From assembly GCA_013203525.1 (NCBI GenBank), contig JABMQB010000931.1, positions 1 through 5,336 on the forward strand: DNA of 5,336 bases. Direction: 5' to 3'. A program made the position numbers and the translations under genes. The stretch comes from Mariniphaga sp. (GTDB taxonomy: Bacteria; Bacteroidota; Bacteroidia; Bacteroidales; Prolixibacteraceae). This document shows, piece after piece, positions 1 to 5,336 of this stretch (positions within the stretch are counted from its first letter, which is position 1; each line of letters begins with the position of its first letter). The notes below the pieces were generated by a model that saw only the letters and a list, made by a program, of their open reading frames with translations, was not told the DNA's origin and did no database searches.

Positions 1-1165
1 AGGCAAATGAACCTGAACCCAATGCTGCCCAGGTATTTGAACTCAATGAATAAATAACATCAAATTTGTTTTCAAACCTACGGATATAAGTTCGTGCATC
101 TTCCGAAACAACTTTGACTCTGGGATCATTATAAAGATTTCCGGTAAAATCATTACAGGTTATAATTTCAAATTCTTCTTTGTTTTCTATACTATCGGGA
201 ATAATGTAACCGGAAATATCCCCTTTGGTAAGCATTTTATTTATGTGTGGATTTACCTCAACAGCATGGACTTCAGTAGCTCCATAAACCAGAGCTTGAA
301 GTACATCCATTCCGCCACCAGCACCTAACGAAAGAAAAGTACAGCCATCAAATCGGTCGATCAGGTTTTTTACATCGATATCCCAACCCTGAAGATCCGG
401 ATTATCAAAATTTCCATCAAAAGCTACAACTCCGGAGTTGGCAATATTGTCAATGTTTAACCCTCTGTAAGTTTCGCCATAATCGTATAACTTGATTTTC
501 GCCATGGCATCCCAATGTTTGTACATCACCGGAGCCCGTTCCTGCCTTCCCGATTCTACCAGTGAATCAGCTTTTCCTATCAGAAAAATGAAAAGAAGTA
601 CGGGTATAGCAGATAAATATTTTTTTCCTGATGCAAGAAATGCCGCGGCAATCAATGGCAACGAAATAAGAAAGGTTGCAGATTGAGTTCCGGCAACATT
701 CATCAGGATAATTGTGACAGCAACACATAAACCTGCGCCAACGAGGTCGACCATATATAATCGTGGAATATCTTTCGAATTGGTTTTGAAAATTATTGCA
801 AGCGACATTCCACCAAAAAAGAATGAAGAACTCAATAATACAATTGAAAGCAGGAATTTTAATACCGTTTTGAATTCAGTAAAAAGTGTTGCGAAATTGA
901 GATTCAGTTTAAAAATAATTACGGGGCTAATCAATGCAAATATTGCTGCTAATGCAATGTAACTACTTACGAATTTGATATTACTCAACTTGCGGAATAA
1001 CCTCACGAAAAGGCTTCCCATTCCAAGCCCCATTATTGCAAGCGATAAAATAAGGAAAGAAAAAGTGTAATAAAACTCTGCCGAAAAAATACGTGTCCAG
1101 ACAAGCTCGAGTCCGATTAGCGATGCTGAAAGGAATGCAACGGTTAAATACCTGCGAAGATTCAT
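1..1165 (-). CDS. Membrane-anchored spermidine-synthase-like protein (partial, C-terminus outside window)
   Basis: Reading the minus strand from the ATG at 1165 gives 388 uninterrupted codons that run off the left edge, so the C-terminus is missing. Residues about 5-200 are strongly hydrophobic and look like six or seven membrane segments, including a RLYMVDLVGAGLC stretch near 135-147 typical of the membrane half of these fusions. A soluble Rossmann methyltransferase-like domain follows, with GAGGG at 281-285, an acidic residue E303 in VEVNP, and D356 in SEDAR, as in spermidine synthases. Where true aminopropyltransferases have the catalytic aspartate after the fourth strand, this protein reads FDVIYSLSSNTWAALGSG (368-385), with Asn377 before TWAA. 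It belongs to the large membrane-bound SpeE-like group of unknown reaction, and polyamine synthesis should not be assumed. It is divergent from the DUF1080 gene. The start has no clear Shine-Dalgarno, but MNLRRY followed directly by the first membrane helix fits. The family is fairly sure; the function is unknown. Confidence 0.85.
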   Translation of the reverse strand, partial: MNLRRYLTVAFLSASLIGLELVWTRIFSAEFYYTFSFLILSLAIMGLGMGSLFVRLFRKLSNIKFVSSYIALAAIFALISPVIIFKLNLNFATLFTEFKTVLKFLLSIVLLSSSFFFGGMSLAIIFKTNSKDIPRLYMVDLVGAGLCVAVTIILMNVAGTQSATFLISLPLIAAAFLASGKKYLSAIPVLLFIFLIGKADSLVESGRQERAPVMYKHWDAMAKIKLYDYGETYRGLNIDNIANSGVVAFDGNFDNPDLQGWDIDVKNLIDRFDGCTFLSLGAGGGMDVLQALVYGATEVHAVEVNPHINKMLTKGDISGYIIPDSIENKEEFEIITCNDFTGNLYNDPRVKVVSEDARTYIRRFENKFDVIYSLSSNTWAALGSGSFA

Positions 1166-1353
1166 AATGTTAGATTAAAGTTTAATAAGTTTGATTTTTG
1201 TTTTCCTCAAAACCATAGCGCAGAAGTAAGATGTATTATGTGTTTAGTATCAATTAGAAAAATTACACTTTAACCCAAAAATTTAACCTATGATCAATAT
1301 GTTTAATAAAATAGTGGCTACTTTTATAAAAAATAAATTCAAAAATTAATTGT

Positions 1354-2043
1354 ATGAAAAGTAGTTTGCTAATTCTTGTTTGTGTGTCATTGATGTCTTT
1401 CTCAGTTATTGCACAGAATATCGACCTTCCTATAAAGTCACATCCCGATTCAAAAAGTTGGGAAGAGTTATATAAAGCTGATTTGTCAAATGCTGATTTT
1501 CCCGAAGGGATTTGGAGTTTTACAGACGGAATTCTCACCGCAACAGAAGACCAGTGTATCTGGACTAAAAAAGATTATGATAATTTTGTGGTTGATGTTG
1601 AATTTAAAACTGCCGAAGGTACCAACAGTGGAGTAATTGTATATTGTAGTAATACCGATAACTGGATTCCCAATTCGGTTGAAATCCAGATTGCTGACGA
1701 TTTTGCAGACCAATGGGCAAATGCAGATAAAACCTGGCAATGTGCTGCTATTTTCGGGCATCTTCCGGCATCGGAAAGCCGTGTGAAAAAAGCAGGTGAG
1801 TGGAATCGTATGACTGTTGCGTGTTTGGATAAAATGATTTATGTGGTATTAAATGGAAAGCTTGTAACCGAAATGAATATGGCTCTTTGGACAAGCGGAA
1901 CCAAAAATCCTAACGGTACAGATATCCCTTCATGGTTGAGTATTCCATTTGCAGAATTACCTACAAAAGGGAAAATCGGTTTTCAGGGAAAACATGCAGG
2001 TGCGCCGATTTATTTTAGGAATCTGAAGATTAAAGAGATTTAA
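1354..2043 (+). CDS. Secreted DUF1080 (3-keto-disaccharide hydrolase-like) protein
   Basis: A 229-residue protein with a signal peptide: a Lys-Ser-Ser start, a hydrophobic core at residues 5-19, and probable cleavage after VIA (residue 20). No lipobox cysteine is present, so a soluble periplasmic or exported form is expected rather than a lipoprotein. The mature part is one DUF1080 / 3-keto-disaccharide hydrolase domain, a concanavalin-like beta-sandwich. Its typical strands are visible: NSGVIVY (91-97), SVEIQIADD (108-116), GEWNRM (148-153), LNGKLV (166-171), GKIGFQGKHAG (206-216) and the terminal FRNLKI (221-226). Family members act on or bind carbohydrates, some hydrolysing 3-keto-disaccharides, but the substrate here cannot be told from sequence. 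No dehydrogenase, SusC/D pair or other sugar gene lies next to it in this window. A hairpin at 2069-2100 probably ends its transcript. No convincing promoter was found; TACTTTTA at 1319-1326 is one base from the -7 consensus but lacks a -33 partner. Confidence 0.9.
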   Translation: MKSSLLILVCVSLMSFSVIAQNIDLPIKSHPDSKSWEELYKADLSNADFPEGIWSFTDGILTATEDQCIWTKKDYDNFVVDVEFKTAEGTNSGVIVYCSNTDNWIPNSVEIQIADDFADQWANADKTWQCAAIFGHLPASESRVKKAGEWNRMTVACLDKMIYVVLNGKLVTEMNMALWTSGTKNPNGTDIPSWLSIPFAELPTKGKIGFQGKHAGAPIYFRNLKIKEI

Positions 2044-2068
2044 ATATTTTATAAATCACAGTAAATTA

Positions 2069-2100
2069 GGAATTTCGTCTTTTTAAAAAGATGGAATTTT
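2069..2100 (+). terminator. Probable intrinsic terminator after the DUF1080 gene
   Basis: An inverted repeat of two 16-base arms (2069-2084 and 2085-2100) is centred on TTTTTAAAAA. Pairing is complete if G-U wobbles are allowed, and the tip opens to a small loop. It begins 26 bases after the DUF1080 stop and runs into a T-rich tract (2097-2106, then more T at 2110-2115). The stem is AT-rich and therefore weaker than a textbook terminator, but position and T tract fit. It separates the DUF1080 gene from the promoter of the next gene. Confidence 0.5.
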
Positions 2101-2132
2101 GTTTTATAGTTTTTTACTACTTAAAAATAAAC

Positions 2133-2163
2133 TTTGATTTAGAAAAATTGATTTTTAAGTTTG
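2133..2163 (+). promoter_or_regulatory. Bacteroidota-type sigma-70 promoter for the DUF4440 gene
   Basis: TTTG at 2133-2136 (-33 element) and TAAGTTTG at 2156-2163 (-7 element, consensus TAnnTTTG) are separated by exactly 19 bases. Both are perfect matches to the known promoter of this phylum. Transcription would start near 2170, leaving a leader of about 14 bases before the ATG at 2184. Confidence 0.7.
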
Positions 2164-2183
2164 ATTAATACAAATATTCATAT

Positions 2184-2618
2184 ATGAAAATATTAAGCCT
2201 ATTATTAATAACGTTTATTTTTTTAAATGTTAATGCGAAAAATAAACTATCTCCAAAAATTGAAAAAGAAATTCAGTTAGTTTTTGAAAAGCAGGAAAAA
2301 GCCTGGAATTCAGGGAACCTTGAAAAATTCATGGAAGGGTATTGGAAATCGGATAAACTGGTATTTGTGGGTTCACGGGGACCAACTTATGGATGGCAGG
2401 CAACACTCAATAGTTATAAAAAAGGATATCCCGATAAAAAAACAATGGGAATTTTGAAATTTGAAACTTTGAAAATTAAAAAAATTGACAAAAAAACAAT
2501 TTTTTTAATTGGTAAATTTGAGCTTACTCGTAATGCCGATGATTTAAGCGGGCATTTTACATTAATCTGGCAAAAAATAAATGGCAAGTGGTTAATCATA
2601 GCCGACCATTCTAGTTAA
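2184..2618 (+). CDS. Small secreted DUF4440 / SnoaL-like (NTF2-fold) protein
   Basis: A 144-residue protein with a signal peptide (MKILSLLLITFIFLNVNA, probable cleavage after residue 18, no lipobox) and one NTF2-like DUF4440 domain filling the rest. Family landmarks are in order: a first helix ending EKAWNSGNLEKFMEGYW (38-54), a DKLVFVGSRGPTYGW strand-turn (57-71), the helix ATLNSYKKGYP (73-83), MGILKFETLKI (88-98), and a closing beta-hairpin with SGHFTLIWQKINGKW and the terminal IIADHSS. This family includes isomerase-like and binding proteins, with no single reaction, and many members are uncharacterised secreted proteins. No ligand or catalytic role can be assigned. It has its own promoter just upstream and is probably monocistronic, because another promoter follows its stop. 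Its sequence is strongly lysine-rich and AT-rich. Confidence 0.88.
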   Translation: MKILSLLLITFIFLNVNAKNKLSPKIEKEIQLVFEKQEKAWNSGNLEKFMEGYWKSDKLVFVGSRGPTYGWQATLNSYKKGYPDKKTMGILKFETLKIKKIDKKTIFLIGKFELTRNADDLSGHFTLIWQKINGKWLIIADHSS

Positions 2619-2634
2619 TACAGAGTATTTTGAA

Positions 2635-2665
2635 ATTGATTAACCGAATTATTTTCATAATTTTG
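2635..2665 (+). promoter_or_regulatory. Bacteroidota-type promoter for the flavoprotein (and probably miaB-like) gene
   Basis: A perfect TAnnTTTG element, TAATTTTG, lies at 2658-2665. ATTG at 2635-2638, a three-of-four match to the -33 TTTG, precedes it with a 19-base spacer, the same spacing as the promoter upstream of the DUF4440 gene. The ATG at 2691 is 25 bases after the -7 element. An imperfect inverted repeat, AACCGTTTT / AAAATGGTT (2667-2675 and 2678-2686), lies between the -7 element and the start codon and might be an operator or leader hairpin. Confidence 0.55.
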
Positions 2666-2690
2666 CAACCGTTTTTTAAAATGGTTTCGA

Positions 2691-3338
2691 ATGGCGAAAA
2701 AGTTAAATGTAATTGAATTAAGGCATCTTACCAATAATGCGTATGTAGTTAAATTGGAAAGAGATGGATTTGAGTTTCAATCCGGGCAATTTATCATCCT
2801 TAATATCGAAGGTTCAGTCAACAGGCGTGAGTATTCTGTTTATAGTGACGAAAATGATAACTACCTGGAAGTATTGGTGCGGGAAGTAGAAGATGGCCTG
2901 GTGTCGAAACAATTAAAAAAATGTAAACCCAATGATATCCTGGAAGTTGATGGTCCATTTGGTTTTTTTAAATTTCATCCGGAAATGTTTTCATCTAAAA
3001 AGTTCCTGTTTATTGCTACCGGAACAGGGATCAGCCCATTTCACAGTTTTATTCGGACATTCCCGGGGCTGGATTATAAACTGATACATGGTGTAAGGCT
3101 TGGAACCGAAACATATGACCATTCAGATTTTGAAAAAGAAAGGATAACCTTGTGTACCTCTGGAGAGGATAATGGAGATTTTTATGGTCGTGTAACCGAT
3201 TATTTATATGATAAAAGAATCGATCCTGATACACAATGTTTTTTATGCGGAAACAGCGAAATGATACATGAAGTTTTTGATATATTAACGGGTAAAGGTA
3301 TTCCGGTTTCAAATATTTTCTCCGAGGTTTATTTTTAA
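2691..3338 (+). CDS. Ferredoxin/flavodoxin-NADP(+) reductase-like FAD protein
   Basis: A 215-residue cytosolic protein with the two-domain ferredoxin-NADP reductase fold and no signal peptide. The FAD domain (about 1-98) shows the flavin motif RREYSVYS (45-52, with R46-x-Y48-S49), then VREVEDGLVSKQL (63-75), which carries the Gly and Ser that contact the flavin diphosphate, and DGPFGFF (87-93). The NAD(P) domain holds ATGTGISPF (109-117), the nucleotide loop, CGNSEMIHEV (186-195), and a terminal aromatic residue in EVYF as in bacterial Fpr enzymes. At 215 residues it is shorter than E. coli Fpr (about 248). There is no iron-sulfur domain fused to it, so it should pass electrons between NADPH and a separate flavodoxin or ferredoxin. 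The radical SAM methylthiotransferase gene begins 52 bases downstream on the same strand, which suggests co-transcription and that this protein may supply its electrons. The ATG at 2681 is out of frame, and the 2691 start fits the family. Confidence 0.85.
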   Translation: MAKKLNVIELRHLTNNAYVVKLERDGFEFQSGQFIILNIEGSVNRREYSVYSDENDNYLEVLVREVEDGLVSKQLKKCKPNDILEVDGPFGFFKFHPEMFSSKKFLFIATGTGISPFHSFIRTFPGLDYKLIHGVRLGTETYDHSDFEKERITLCTSGEDNGDFYGRVTDYLYDKRIDPDTQCFLCGNSEMIHEVFDILTGKGIPVSNIFSEVYF

Positions 3339-3372
3339 TGTGAACCTACACATCCTGATTTATGTTAAACTT

Positions 3373-3380
3373 AGGAAGGA
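3373..3380 (+). promoter_or_regulatory. Possible Shine-Dalgarno sequence before the MiaB-like gene
   Basis: AGGAAGGA lies ten bases upstream of the ATG at 3391. It is the only clear purine-rich anti-Shine-Dalgarno match in front of a start in this window. It supports 3391 as the true start, and the family's conserved N-terminus (LITLGCQMN) does so independently. No comparable site precedes the internal ATG at 3628. Confidence 0.5.
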
Positions 3381-3390
3381 TTTATAACAA

Positions 3391-4737
3391 ATGAAGTATC
3401 ATTTAATTACATTAGGATGTCAGATGAATTTATCAGACAGTGAAAGGGTAACTGCGGTTTTAGATCAAGCCGGTTATACCTTGACCGATAATGAAGAAGA
3501 AGCTGAGCTGATTGGTATCCTTGCATGATCGGTTCGTCAAAAAGCTATCGACAAAGTTTATTCAAGAATTTATAAATGGAATAAATGGAAATCGCATAAA
3601 AATCTGATAACTTTTATTTCGGGCTGTATGCTTCCCGACGATCACGAAAAATTCCTGAAACTTTTTGATATAACTTTTCAGATGAAGGATTTGCCTCAAT
3701 TACCGGAATTAATTAGCAGGTATGGCATAACAACACCTATTCATTTAAAATCAGGAATCGATCCGCATAATGCAAATATTGAAGAGTTCTGGAATGTTAA
3801 ACCGGTCTATAACTCAGGCTTTGAAGCATTTATTCCGATTCAGAACGGTTGCGATAAATTCTGTTCATTTTGTGCTGTACCTTATACACGGGGTAGGGAA
3901 GTATCACGTCCATCATCAGATATTTTGGCAGAAGTTTCACTTCTGGTTGCTCAAGGTTATAAGTCAATTACACTTTTAGGGCAGAATGTAAATTCTTATG
4001 GGATCGATAAAAAAGGAAATGAAATTTCGTTTCCTGAATTGTTAAAGCAAATTGGTGAATTGGGAATTCGGATGAAAAAAGAATTCTGGGTATATTTTAC
4101 TTCTCCACATCCACGTGATATGACCAATGAGGTGATTGAAGTAATGTCGGAATACAAGGTTTTAGCGAAGCAATTTCACCTTCCTATGCAAAGTGGAGAT
4201 GATAAGGTTCTGATAAAAATGAACCGTAAACACAACATGGAAAAATATCGAGGGATTGTTCGTTCAATACGTAGGATAATTCCTGAAGCAACCTTATTTA
4301 CTGATATCATTGTTGGATTTACAGGAGAAACTGAGGAACAATTTGAGAATACCCGTTTAACAATGGAAGAATTCAGGTTTAACATGGCGTACATTGCTAT
4401 GTACTCCCCTCGTCCCGGAGCGACCAGTCATCGTTGGGATGATGATATTCCACAGGAAATTAAAAAACAACGGCTTCATATTTTAACTGATGAACTTCGA
4501 AAGTATAATCGGACATATAACAAAAACCTGTTAGGGAAAACAGTTCGTGTATTAGTTCGTGGAACCGACAGGAAAGAAGGTTTTTTAACATCGTTGACTG
4601 AGGGAAAACTTATTGTAAGGTTTGCTTCGGAAGATAAAAACCTGATAGGGCAATTTGCTGATATTAATGTAACATCCTCATCCGATTTTTCGATGGCGGG
4701 AGAATTAGTAGATGTAGGTGAAATAGCAGGTTTTTAG
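3391..4737 (+). CDS. miaB: MiaB-family tRNA methylthiotransferase with in-frame TGA at codon 46 (candidate selenoprotein)
   Basis: The frame from 3391 to the TAG at 4737 encodes 448 residues, usual for MiaB, with one internal TGA at codon 46. MiaB is a cytosolic radical SAM enzyme that adds a methylthio group to i6A37 of tRNAs. The N-terminal domain starts MKYHLITLGCQMNLSDSERV (C10) and reads AELIGILA, TGA, SVRQKA, then FISGCML (C79). C10, position 46 and C79 match the three cysteines binding the auxiliary 4Fe-4S cluster. The radical SAM core has CDKFCSFC (C154, C158, C161), then GQNVNSYG from 197, TSPHP from 237 and HLPMQSG from 263. A TRAM domain fills about 380-446. CQMN favours MiaB over RimO. 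Two details diverge: LA replaces the usual NT before the second cysteine, and GCMLPDD replaces the GC-x-AQ type. No other stop or frameshift occurs, so the gene looks under selection. Codon 46 may be selenocysteine, a recent TGC-to-TGA mutation or a base-call error. If the TGA terminates, a 45-residue peptide results, and a restart at 3628 would lack the cluster domain. Confidence 0.85.
3526..3528 (+). other. In-frame TGA at a conserved cluster-ligand cysteine position (candidate Sec codon)
   Basis: This TGA is codon 46 of the MiaB-like frame. The family consensus here is A-D-x-x-x-x-N-T-C-S-V-R-Q-K-A; the window has A-E-L-I-G-I-L-A-(TGA)-S-V-R-Q-K-A, so TGA aligns exactly with the cysteine. 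Every gene stop seen in the window is TAA or TAG, so TGA is not otherwise used as a terminator here, although five stops are too few to be informative. Tryptophan is encoded by TGG throughout and no other gene has an in-frame TGA, which argues against genome-wide TGA reassignment. Confidence 0.6.
3556..3586 (+). promoter_or_regulatory. Weak candidate SECIS-like hairpin downstream of the TGA
   Basis: GTTTATTC (3556-3563) can pair with GAATAAAT (3579-3586) to give an eight-pair stem with one G-U pair and a 15-base loop, AAGAATTTATAAATG. The loop begins 35 bases after the TGA, near the far limit of the distance usual for bacterial SECIS elements. The stem is almost all A-U, and the loop's guanine is third rather than first or second, so it is a poor match to the E. 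coli model. A second, weaker hairpin (GTC 3536-3538 with GAC 3550-3552, extended past a mismatch) lies closer to the TGA. Either could be chance in AT-rich sequence. Confidence 0.2.
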
Positions 4738-5333
4738 TAAATCCTGATAACTTCACTGGTTTTATTATCTTCAACACTTCTGATGTAACCATTTACTACC
4801 TGATCCATTGGAATCACTTTTCTTCCGGGGAAAAGATGCCCGATTTTTTCTGCCGAATCTTCAACAAGTCCTGGAGAAACAACGTTTATACGAATTCCGT
4901 TTTCCAGCTCATCTTTAACAGCATTTACAAATCCATGAATTCCACTGTTAACCAAAGCCGCTCCCGTTGTACCAAAAACCGGATCATCAGCAAGTATACC
5001 TGTTGTTAAAGTAATTGAACCTCCCTGATTTAGGTAATCCTTTCCTATTCTAACCAGGTTAACCTGCCCCATCATTTTGTTTTTTATGCCGATATTAAAA
5101 TCCTGATTGGACATTTCATTAAATGGAGCCCATTTTACCTGCCCGGCAATATTGATAATTGCATCCACTTTCCCTGTTTCTTCAAACATTTGTTTTATGG
5201 ATGTTTCGTCTGCTATATCAACTTTAATATCTCCTTTCGACCTTCCGGCTATTATTGTTTCATTTTTTTTTGAGAAGTAAGTAACAACCTTGTTTCCTAT
5301 TGTACCATAACCTCCAATTATTAATATTTTCAT
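4734..5333 (-). CDS. Short-chain dehydrogenase/reductase-family protein with atypical active site
   Basis: A 199-residue Rossmann protein that starts directly with the first strand, MKILIIGGYGTIG, giving the G7-x-x-G10-x-x-G13 nucleotide loop. AGRSKGDIKVDIAD (29-42) follows, where R31 suggests NADP preference, then NIAG (61-64), NKMMGQVNLV (85-94), a TLTTG strand (108-112) in place of the usual serine strand, and VVSPG (151-155). The classical YxxxK pair is absent: the corresponding region reads GAALVNSGIHGF (124-135). This resembles a recognised group of compact SDR proteins of about 200 residues with an MVNGAL-like segment at that place, so it is probably a subfamily trait and not decay. 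The substrate is unknown, and the missing tyrosine and lysine make ordinary alcohol/ketone chemistry doubtful. The start has only three bases upstream in the window, but the family's N-terminus supports it. Its TAA stop (4734-4736) overlaps the TAG of the convergent MiaB-like gene. Confidence 0.88.
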   Translation of the reverse strand: MKILIIGGYGTIGNKVVTYFSKKNETIIAGRSKGDIKVDIADETSIKQMFEETGKVDAIINIAGQVKWAPFNEMSNQDFNIGIKNKMMGQVNLVRIGKDYLNQGGSITLTTGILADDPVFGTTGAALVNSGIHGFVNAVKDELENGIRINVVSPGLVEDSAEKIGHLFPGRKVIPMDQVVNGYIRSVEDNKTSEVIRIY

Positions 5334-5336
5334 TAT

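Noticed and set aside
492..962. Plus-strand ORFs of 64 and 82 codons at 492-686 and 714-962
   Set aside because: They lie opposite the continuous minus-strand membrane protein frame with its recognisable motifs, so they are shadows.
1186..1193. A perfect TAAGTTTG -7-like element on the plus strand in the divergent gap
   Set aside because: It has no -33 partner at the right spacing and lies about 160 bases before the DUF1080 start, so it is probably chance in AT-rich DNA.
3391..3528. A stand-alone 45-codon ORF ending at the TGA
   Set aside because: Its sequence is the start of the MiaB N-terminal domain and continues in the same frame past the TGA, so it is part of the larger gene and not a separate small protein.
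3570..3590. Direct repeat of ATAAATGGA near 3572-3589
   Set aside because: It encodes K-W-N-K-W-K in the MiaB frame and is too short to be more than a coding coincidence.
3391..4737. Genome-wide reassignment of TGA to tryptophan or glycine
   Set aside because: No other gene in the window has an in-frame TGA, tryptophan is TGG everywhere, and the affected position is a conserved cysteine and not a Trp or Gly.
3391..4737. MiaB-like gene as an old pseudogene
   Set aside because: Only one stop occurs in 448 codons, there is no frameshift, and all other catalytic motifs are intact. A very recent mutation cannot be excluded.

Overview
The window looks like chromosomal DNA from a member of the Bacteroidota. 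The sequence is AT-rich with lysine/asparagine/isoleucine-rich proteins, most start codons lack a strong Shine-Dalgarno sequence, and two intergenic gaps carry the -33/-7 promoter type of that phylum (TTTG or ATTG, 19 bases, then TAnnTTTG). DUF1080 and DUF4440 secreted proteins are also common there. No insertion sequence, phage gene, CRISPR array, rRNA or tRNA was recognised. The species cannot be named from the sequence.

Layout. A minus-strand gene cut by the left edge (1-1165) encodes a membrane protein fused to a spermidine-synthase-like Rossmann domain. Across a 188-base divergent gap, four plus-strand genes follow. They are a secreted DUF1080 (3-keto-disaccharide hydrolase-like) protein (1354-2043), a small secreted DUF4440/SnoaL-like protein (2184-2618) with its own promoter, a ferredoxin/flavodoxin-NADP reductase-like flavoprotein (2691-3338) with its own promoter, and a MiaB-family radical SAM tRNA methylthiotransferase (3391-4737). 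A minus-strand atypical short-chain dehydrogenase (4734-5333) converges on the MiaB gene, overlapping it by four bases.

The main point of interest is the MiaB gene. Its reading frame is intact for 448 residues except for one TGA at codon 46. That codon lies exactly where the family has the second of the three N-terminal cysteines (C10, C46, C79 spacing) that hold the auxiliary iron-sulfur cluster. The context on both sides (AELIGILA, then SVRQKA) is in frame and family-like. A Cys-to-TGA replacement at an otherwise invariant metal-ligand cysteine is the classic sign of selenocysteine. A recent nonsense mutation or a base-call error (TGC to TGA) would look the same in one sequence. A gene caller would split or truncate this gene and annotate only a 369-residue product from the internal ATG at 3628.

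The flavoprotein gene lies 52 bases upstream of the MiaB gene on the same strand. Radical SAM enzymes need low-potential electrons delivered through flavodoxin or ferredoxin, so the pair makes biochemical sense as an electron donor route plus its client. The other genes show no clear functional link to this pair.
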